From contig JAPKFY010000025.1 of the NCBI GenBank assembly GCA_026646335.1, forward strand, positions 1-47,081: a stretch of DNA of 47,081 bases, read 5' to 3'. Shown here in pieces: positions 41,100 to 47,081 of this stretch (position 1 is its first letter; every line of letters begins with the position of its first letter). Position numbers and translations under genes: made by a program. The stretch is from Aequorivita sp. (GTDB taxonomy: Bacteria; Bacteroidota; Bacteroidia; Flavobacteriales; Flavobacteriaceae). The notes beneath the pieces are model-generated. The model was not told where the DNA came from. It saw only the letters and a program-made list of their open reading frames with translations, and did no database searches.

Positions 41100-43949
41100 A
41101 TGAATACAGATTCTTTTGCTTTAAGGCATATCGGTCCCCGGGAAAACGACCTTCCCGAAATGCTTAAAACCATTGGTGTAAGCTCTATTGACCAACTTAT
41201 TTACGAAACCGTACCAGATGATATTCTGCTTAAAAAAGCACTCGATCTGGACACAGCGATGAGCGAACAGGAATACCTGGAGCACATCACAGAACTTTCC
41301 ACAAAAAACAAGCTTTTCAAAACATATATTGGGCTAGGTTATCACCAGTCCAACTTGCCTCCCGTCATCCAACGAAATATTTTGGAAAACCCGGGATGGT
41401 ACACGGCTTACACACCCTATCAGGCAGAAATAGCCCAAGGCAGGTTGGAAGCATTGCTGAATTTCCAAACCGTGGTAACCGATTTGACCGGAATGGAGCT
41501 TGCAAACGCTTCCCTTTTGGACGAATCTACCGCTGCGGCTGAGGCAATGGCGCTCCTTTATAACGTTCGTGAAAAAGAAAAAAAGCAGAGCAACGCTTCC
41601 AAGTTTTTTGTTTCGGAGGAAGTGCTACCGCAAACGCTTTCAGTACTTGAAACTCGCTCTATTCCATTAGGAATTGAATTGGTAGTGGGCAAGCACGACG
41701 ATTTTGACTTTTCTGAAGGATTTTTTGGAGCAATTGTTCAATATCCAGGCAGAACCGGCAAAGTTCACAACTATAAAAATTTCATTGAAAAGGCGAACGA
41801 CAACCAAATAAAAGTTGCCGTTGCCGCAGATATTTTGAGCCTTGTAATGCTGGAAGCTCCAGGAAAATTTGGAGTAGATGTGGTTCTGGGAACAACGCAG
41901 CGTTTCGGAATTCCATTGGGTTACGGCGGGCCGCACGCAGCTTTCTTTGCAACTAAAGACGAATACAAACGAAGCATTCCGGGAAGGATTATTGGTGTTA
42001 CTAAAGATACCGATGGCAACCGCGCCTTGCGAATGGCACTTCAAACAAGAGAACAGCACATAAAGCGCGACAAGGCAACTTCAAACATTTGTACTGCCCA
42101 GGTTTTATTGGCAGTTATGGCTGGAATGTACGCTGTTTATCACGGCCCGGAAGGTTTAAAATACATTGCCAGAAAAGTTCACAACGGTGCCGCAACCCTT
42201 GCAAACGCTTTGGAAAAACTGGGCTTTGAGCAAATAAACGACACTTATTTTGACACCATCGCCATCAAGACAGATGCTACCAAAATCAAGTTCTTGGCAG
42301 AAGCAAAAGAAGTGAATTTCTACTATCCCAACAATGAAACGGTTTCAATATCCATCAATGAAACTACTACAGTAAAGGATTTGAATAAAATAGTTGCAAT
42401 CTTTTCCGAAGCCATCAAAAAAGATTTTCAAAAGATTACCGAACTTGAAACTGGCAATAAAATTCAACAGGAAGTTGCCCGTAAAACCGAGTTTTTGCAA
42501 CAGGAAGTCTTCAATAAATATCACAGCGAAACCGATTTGATGCGTTACATCAAAAAACTGGAGCGCAAAGATCTTTCATTGAACCACTCTATGATTTCCT
42601 TGGGCTCCTGCACCATGAAATTGAACGCGGCGGCAGAAATGCTTCCGTTGAGCGACCCTATGTGGGGCAATATGCATCCTTTCGTTCCTGTGGAACAAGC
42701 GGAAGGTTATCAAATTGTATTAAAGAAACTGGAGAAGCAACTCACTGAAATTACAGGATTTGCTGGAACTTCCCTTCAGCCAAATAGTGGTGCTCAAGGC
42801 GAATATGCCGGCTTGATGGTTATTCGTGCCTATCACGAATCGCAAGGTGAAGGCCATAGAAACATCTGTTTGATTCCTGCTTCCGCCCACGGAACAAATC
42901 CTGCAAGTGCTGTTATGGCTGGAATGCAGGTGGTTGTAACCAAATCTACTGACGAAGGAAATATCGACGTGGAAGACCTTCGCGAAAAAGCGATTAAACA
43001 CAAAGACAATCTCTCCTGTTTGATGGTTACTTATCCGTCAACACATGGCGTTTATGAATCTGCCATTCGCGAAATAACCAGTATAATCCACGAAAACGGC
43101 GGTCAGGTTTATATGGACGGTGCAAATATGAACGCACAGGTTGGCTTGACCAATCCCGGTGCCATTGGCGCAGACGTTTGCCATTTGAATCTTCACAAAA
43201 CCTTCGCCATTCCACACGGGGGGGGTGGACCGGGCGTTGGACCTATCTGTGTTGCCAAGCAATTGGTTCCATTTTTACCTTCAAACCCTATTATTGCCAC
43301 TGGTGGCAAAAACGCTATTACGGCAATTTCCGGAGCACCTTATGGCAGCTCTTTGGTCTGTTTGATTAGCTATGCATACATCTGTATGCTCGGTGTAAAT
43401 GGTTTGAAAAAAGCAACCCAATACGCCATTTTGAACGCCAACTACATCAAAGAACGGCTGAACGGCCATTACGAAGTGCTTTATGCAGGCGAACGCGGTC
43501 GCGCAGCCCACGAAATGATTGTGGATTGCCGCCCTTTTAAAGCGAAGGGAATAGAAGTAACCGACATCGCAAAACGATTGATGGATTACGGTTTCCACGC
43601 GCCGACGGTTTCCTTCCCTATTGCAGGGACTTTGATGATTGAGCCTACGGAAAGCGAAAGCAAGATAGCTCTGGATCAATTTTGTGATGCGATGATCTCT
43701 ATCAGAAAGGAAATTGAAGCGGCAGATAAAGACGATTCAAACAACGTTTTGAAAAATTCGCCACATACTTTGGGAATGCTTACCGCCGATCATTGGGATT
43801 TCCCATATAGCAGGCAGGAAGCAGCTTTTCCAATGGAATACATCTCAGACAATAAATTCTGGCCTTCAATTAGAAGAGTGGACGATGCTTATGGCGATAG
43901 AAATTTAATTTGCACTTGTAATCCTATTGAAGCTTATATGGAAGCGTGA
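41100..43949 (+). CDS. gcvP: Glycine dehydrogenase (decarboxylating), P protein
   Basis: 949 residues, a one-piece (homodimeric) P protein. The N-terminal half starts FALRHIGPRENDLPEML; the C-terminal half holds the PLP lysine in LNLHKTFAIPHGGGGPGVG (about residue 700). It decarboxylates glycine and passes the aminomethyl group to lipoyl H protein. H and T genes are not in the window. A run of nine G (about 43219) is a possible error spot, but the frame is intact. Confidence 0.95.
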   Translation: MNTDSFALRHIGPRENDLPEMLKTIGVSSIDQLIYETVPDDILLKKALDLDTAMSEQEYLEHITELSTKNKLFKTYIGLGYHQSNLPPVIQRNILENPGWYTAYTPYQAEIAQGRLEALLNFQTVVTDLTGMELANASLLDESTAAAEAMALLYNVREKEKKQSNASKFFVSEEVLPQTLSVLETRSIPLGIELVVGKHDDFDFSEGFFGAIVQYPGRTGKVHNYKNFIEKANDNQIKVAVAADILSLVMLEAPGKFGVDVVLGTTQRFGIPLGYGGPHAAFFATKDEYKRSIPGRIIGVTKDTDGNRALRMALQTREQHIKRDKATSNICTAQVLLAVMAGMYAVYHGPEGLKYIARKVHNGAATLANALEKLGFEQINDTYFDTIAIKTDATKIKFLAEAKEVNFYYPNNETVSISINETTTVKDLNKIVAIFSEAIKKDFQKITELETGNKIQQEVARKTEFLQQEVFNKYHSETDLMRYIKKLERKDLSLNHSMISLGSCTMKLNAAAEMLPLSDPMWGNMHPFVPVEQAEGYQIVLKKLEKQLTEITGFAGTSLQPNSGAQGEYAGLMVIRAYHESQGEGHRNICLIPASAHGTNPASAVMAGMQVVVTKSTDEGNIDVEDLREKAIKHKDNLSCLMVTYPSTHGVYESAIREITSIIHENGGQVYMDGANMNAQVGLTNPGAIGADVCHLNLHKTFAIPHGGGGPGVGPICVAKQLVPFLPSNPIIATGGKNAITAISGAPYGSSLVCLISYAYICMLGVNGLKKATQYAILNANYIKERLNGHYEVLYAGERGRAAHEMIVDCRPFKAKGIEVTDIAKRLMDYGFHAPTVSFPIAGTLMIEPTESESKIALDQFCDAMISIRKEIEAADKDDSNNVLKNSPHTLGMLTADHWDFPYSRQEAAFPMEYISDNKFWPSIRRVDDAYGDRNLICTCNPIEAYMEA

Positions 43950-43953
43950 AAAT

Positions 43954-44041
43954 AGTTGGCAGTGGCCAGTGGTCTGTAATCAGTGGGAAAACGAATAGCG
44001 TTTTTGAAATGTGATTACTGAACACTAATTACTAATTACTA
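43954..44041. repeat. Two phased heptamer tracts before the KAS III-like gene
   Basis: 43954-43988: AGTTGGC, AGTGGCC, AGTGGTC, TGTAATC, AGTGGGA. 44014-44041: ATTACTG, AACACTA, ATTACTA, ATTACTA. They are about 25 bases apart. Confidence 0.7.
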
Positions 44042-44077
44042 ATTTTTCCGTATTTTTAACAAAAACTTTTTCAATAT

Positions 44078-45136
44078 ATGAATGTCAAGATAACCGGCAT
44101 AGGAAGTTACATTCCGAGCGAGATTGCGAAGAATGAACATTTCGGAGAACATCATTTTTACAATGAGGACGGTACCCGTTTTGGCAATGAAAACGAAGTG
44201 ATCATTGAAAAATTCAAAGCCATTACTGGCATACACGAAAGACGCTATATCCCGAAAACACTATTAACTTCAGACATTGCCTCTTTTGCGGCTGAAAATG
44301 CTATCAAAGCAGCTGGAGTAGATAAGGAATCGCTTGATTATATTATTGTTGCGCATAATTACGGCGACGTAAAACACGGTTCCGTACAGAGCGATACCGT
44401 ACCGAGTATTGCAACCCGCGTAAAGCACAATCTTAAAATTCAAAACCCAACTTGCGTGGGTTACGACGTGCTTTTTGGATGTCCAGGCTGGATTGAAGGA
44501 ATGATTCAGGCTAATGCTTTTATAAAAGCCGGAATAGCAAAAAAATGTTTAGTTATTGGTGCCGAAGCCCTCTCTCGTGTTGTTGATCCACACGATCGCG
44601 ACTCCATGATTTATAGTGATGGTGCCGGTGCGGCTGTGGTTGAAGCTAGGGACGAAGATGGCGGAATTCTTACGCATTTCAGTGCAACCTATGCTTTTGA
44701 GGAAGCGCATTTTATCTTTTTTGGTGAAAGCAACAACCTAAAAAAGAAGGATAACCGCCGATACATAAAGATGTACGGCAGAAAGATTTATGAATTTGCA
44801 CTAAACCATGTGCCAGATGCCATGAAAACCTGCTTGGACAATAGCGGGATTGGTATTGACGAAGTGAAAAAAATCTTTATACATCAAGCCAACGAAAAAA
44901 TGGACGAGGCCATCGTAAACCGTTTTTACAAACTTTACGACAAAACCCCACCTGAAAAAATAATGCCTATGAGCATTGACAAACTGGGCAATAGCAGTGT
45001 GGCTACAGTCCCTACACTTTATGATTTGGTATTGAACGGCGAGTTAAAAGGCCATTCCATCCAAAAAGGCGATGTGGTTATTTTTGCAAGTGTCGGTGCG
45101 GGGATGAATATTAATGCGATTGTTTATAGAGTTTAA
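44078..45136 (+). CDS. Beta-ketoacyl-ACP synthase III-like enzyme
   Basis: 352 residues of the thiolase fold. The active Cys is in FGCPGWIEG (about residue 130), His in HQANEK (about 270) and Asn in GNSSVATVP (about 305), all in the right order for a KAS III (FabH). It is longer than FabH (about 320) and the nucleophile surround FGCPGW differs from the AACAGF of FabH, so it may work on other acyl donors. The methyltransferase gene follows. Confidence 0.8.
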   Translation: MNVKITGIGSYIPSEIAKNEHFGEHHFYNEDGTRFGNENEVIIEKFKAITGIHERRYIPKTLLTSDIASFAAENAIKAAGVDKESLDYIIVAHNYGDVKHGSVQSDTVPSIATRVKHNLKIQNPTCVGYDVLFGCPGWIEGMIQANAFIKAGIAKKCLVIGAEALSRVVDPHDRDSMIYSDGAGAAVVEARDEDGGILTHFSATYAFEEAHFIFFGESNNLKKKDNRRYIKMYGRKIYEFALNHVPDAMKTCLDNSGIGIDEVKKIFIHQANEKMDEAIVNRFYKLYDKTPPEKIMPMSIDKLGNSSVATVPTLYDLVLNGELKGHSIQKGDVVIFASVGAGMNINAIVYRV

Positions 45137-45159
45137 AAAAATGACTTAAGACAAAAAGA

Positions 45160-45179
45160 CCTGCCTGCCGGCAGGCAGG
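45160..45179. repeat. Perfect 20-bp palindrome
   Basis: CCTGCCTGCCGGCAGGCAGG. It interrupts a repeat with TTAAGAC and GTAGGAC, GTAAGAC units, close to those near 7584-7654. GC-rich palindromes like this are dispersed in flavobacterial genomes (from memory). Possible transcription stop after the KAS III-like gene. Confidence 0.7.
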
Positions 45180-45282
45180 CGTAGGACGTAAGACAAAATA
45201 TTTTAGATTCCTTTAGTCCTATATCATAAATCTTCCCATCCTAAGTCTGAACATACTATTTTACGATCAACAATCCAATTAG

Positions 45283-45804
45283 ATGTACGAAGGCAAATTT
45301 CCGAAGAAAAGATACAAACACACCCTGCGTTTTCTTAACGAAGTTATTACCAAGGAAGAAAAAATCCTTGATTTAGGCGTTCCCAATCCCTTTTCCGAAA
45401 TTCTCACAAATGAAGGGTTTAACATTACAAACACTAAAGGCGAAGACCTTGACCTTGAAACTAAAGTCGTAAAAACCAATGAATTCGATGTGGTTACGGC
45501 TTTTGAAATCTTTGAACATCTGGTTTCGCCCTTTAATGTCTTGAAAGATATTCAAGCCAATAAATTGGTCGCCTCCATTCCTTTAAAACTTTGGTTTGCC
45601 TCTGCTTACAGAAGCAAAACTGACAAATGGGACCGTCACTATCACGAGTTTGAGGATTGGCAATTTGACTGGCTTTTAGAAAAGGCTGGCTGGCGAATTG
45701 TGAAAAGCGAGAAATTTACCAATCCAGTGAAAAAAATTGGGATAAGGCCTATTCTTCGCAGAATTACACCACGCTATTATTTGGTTTATGCGGAACGCAA
45801 TTAA
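45283..45804 (+). CDS. Class I SAM-dependent methyltransferase
   Basis: 173 residues. ILDLGVPNPFSEIL is in the place of motif I (the Gly-rich loop is GVPNP, so it is degenerate), FDVVTAFEIFEHL matches motif IV, and a HEFEDWQFDWLLEKAGW end follows. Such small enzymes methylate a small molecule or a lipid head; the target is not known. It stands apart from the KAS III-like gene by a short gap with repeats. Confidence 0.75.
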   Translation: MYEGKFPKKRYKHTLRFLNEVITKEEKILDLGVPNPFSEILTNEGFNITNTKGEDLDLETKVVKTNEFDVVTAFEIFEHLVSPFNVLKDIQANKLVASIPLKLWFASAYRSKTDKWDRHYHEFEDWQFDWLLEKAGWRIVKSEKFTNPVKKIGIRPILRRITPRYYLVYAERN

Positions 45805-45904
45805 AACATTTAAACGACAAAATGTTAATTTAATAGATTAAACACGTGGTTTCATAAAAAAAACGTTATATTTATATTAAATATTAACATTAAATACTCC
45901 TATT

Positions 45905-46591
45905 ATGAAAACTCTTTATCTTATAACTTTTTTTATTTTCTGCACCATTTTATCTAAAGAAGAAATTGATTCAAATTATTTTAAAACCGTGGGTCAAAAT
46001 ACTGAATCAGTAGATCATAACTGTTTAAATACTATAACCTTAGTTGGTTCGGTTGTAACAGAAGATACTCAGGTACTCAGTTCGAGGCCTAATAACAATT
46101 TTAATTATTCTGTAAGTAATACTGTTTATAGTTGGACTGAAGGGGGCGACCCATCAAGCAAATACATTCTTATAAATTTTGATTGGCCAGATGGAATGAA
46201 TCCTAATAGTGAAATTTGCTTGGCATATTTATCTTTATATTTTAATGCCACCGACCCATATGAACCTTTTGATTTTCATTATGGAACAGATAATGGTTTT
46301 ATTATAAGCCGCACAACTCAAGCTTGGAATCCTGCAACTGTTACTTGGAATACAAAACCAAATGTTACATCTGTAAATGAAGTTACATTGCCAGCGCCAA
46401 CATCTAATACTCAAAACTATACTAATATTGATGTGAGATATCTGGTAAGAGATATGTTTTCCAATAACCAACCTTACGGATTTCAAATAAGAATGAAAAA
46501 TCCAAATTATTATAGGGGTCTACTTTTTGGCTCTAGTACAAATTCTAATAGTTCAATTCGTCCTAAATTAGTACTGGCCTATAACATTTAA
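45905..46591 (+). CDS. Exported DNRLRE-domain (CBM96-like) protein
   Basis: 228 residues with an N-terminal hydrophobic signal (LYLITFFIFCTIL). The rest is one DNRLRE-type beta domain: it starts VTEDTQVLSSRPNNNFN, has NPATVTWNTKPNV (the classic WN-P motif), then DVRYLVRDMFSNNQPYGFQI, and ends RPKLVLAY. Such domains bind polysaccharide in surface enzymes. No catalytic domain and no T9SS sorting domain is present, so the protein is short for the type. Confidence 0.75.
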   Translation: MKTLYLITFFIFCTILSKEEIDSNYFKTVGQNTESVDHNCLNTITLVGSVVTEDTQVLSSRPNNNFNYSVSNTVYSWTEGGDPSSKYILINFDWPDGMNPNSEICLAYLSLYFNATDPYEPFDFHYGTDNGFIISRTTQAWNPATVTWNTKPNVTSVNEVTLPAPTSNTQNYTNIDVRYLVRDMFSNNQPYGFQIRMKNPNYYRGLLFGSSTNSNSSIRPKLVLAYNI

Positions 46592-47081
46592 ATAATACAC
46601 CTGATCCTGATGCTTAGGATTTAATAAATAAATTATGGACATAAGATTTTAACAAAAAATCATTTATACAAATTACCTGTATCTGATTCTAAAAATCTGA
46701 TAATGGTGGATATTTATTCCAGAGAGGTTAAATTAGTTTAAAATTAAGAAATTAAAAACAGGAAATCTCTTTGGAATTTGTCATATTCTTTGCCGGGCTA
46801 TTTTCGAAATGATAATCTTAATTAGTTTATGGAAATTTATTAAACTATAAGATTTTGCTATTACACACAGATTTAGTTTTTTTCTTATATTATAAAAACC
46901 GTATTTTTACTGACTTATTTAATTGCAACAAATATAACTAATCACCAAAGTAATTTATTATTGTTAATGTAAAGTGTTTCGTCAATTTATGAAACGGGAG
47001 TATCCTAACAAGACGATTGACAAAAATAAAAATCAGTGTTTTATATATATTGCACAGTTGGTTTTATTAATGTATGTATAG
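46592..47081. other. AT-rich end of window without a gene
   Basis: About 490 bases. No frame on either strand looks coding, no strong hairpin. TTGAC at about 47028 with a TATATATTG 20 bases on might be a promoter for a gene outside the window. Confidence 0.4.

Noticed and set aside
43215-43235. Frameshift at a G run in gcvP
   Set aside because: The frame stays open to the normal C-terminus with the expected PLP-lysine region on both sides.
46592-47081. Promoter at the right edge
   Set aside because: TTGAC and TATATATTG are close to a sigma-70 pattern but no downstream gene is visible in the window, and the flavobacterial -7 element does not match.

Overview
The window reads as chromosome of a Flavobacteriaceae-type Bacteroidetes, possibly close to Aequorivita or Gillisia (that genus guess is weak). 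The signs are three proteins with type IX secretion (T9SS) C-terminal sorting domains, many Cys-anchored lipoproteins, TAnnTTTG -7 promoter elements instead of sigma-70 boxes, weak ribosome binding sites, and flavobacterial families (a one-piece GcvP, a 190-aa Adk, a short Obg, a DUF4136 lipoprotein). No rRNA or tRNA gene and no CRISPR array was seen.

Layout. 0-1.5 kb: a GH113-like mannanase lipoprotein and a small lipoprotein, leftward. 1.6-7.6 kb: an FAD oxidoreductase, a membrane polyferredoxin, two family-2 glycosyltransferases (one CESA/CslA-like) and a PaiB-like protein, rightward. 7.7-14.1 kb: Mpl-like peptidoglycan recycling ligase, a TPR protein, a DUF4136 lipoprotein, an LRR-like T9SS cargo, obg, an S23-type four-helix-bundle gene and adk, leftward. 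14.3-23 kb: a GEVED T9SS cargo, a run of small envelope and lipoprotein genes with a GNAT acetyltransferase, a probable SRP RNA, an OsmC-like protein, and an amidohydrolase broken by an in-frame stop. 23-28.9 kb: a DUF2130 protein with nuclease-like residues, then a strikingly AT-rich two-gene operon (SMC/Rad50-like ATPase plus a membrane-anchored coiled-coil protein), then a broken methyltransferase. 29-37.7 kb: an EamA transporter, fhs, a thioesterase and thioredoxin pair, and purK - purE - M3 peptidase. 37.7-47 kb: an M28 peptidase with T9SS signal, an ECF sigma factor with a small Cys/His partner, a UbiA-like prenyltransferase, gcvP, a KAS III-like enzyme, a methyltransferase and a DNRLRE protein.

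Three things stand out. First, a roughly 400-bp element between purK and purE has near-perfect 28-bp inverted ends around a GIY-YIG nuclease frame that is interrupted by one stop codon; a related remnant lies just before the M3 peptidase gene. This looks like a small transposon-like or REP-like family with a GIY-YIG partner. Second, many intergenic leaders are built almost entirely from phased 7-bp or 8-bp units. The unit differs from locus to locus, and the tract often runs right up to a start codon (paiB, mpl, TPR gene, obg, purK, purE/M3 gap, the KAS III-like gene). Third, the AT-rich ATPase and membrane coiled-coil operon looks like a transferred defence-type module, next to a nuclease-like gene and a decayed gene.

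Metabolically the window holds purine synthesis (purK, purE), one-carbon and glycine metabolism (fhs, gcvP), adenylate balance (adk), peptidoglycan recycling (mpl) and possibly synthesis and cutting of a beta-linked polysaccharide. All calls are from reading the sequence without database searches.
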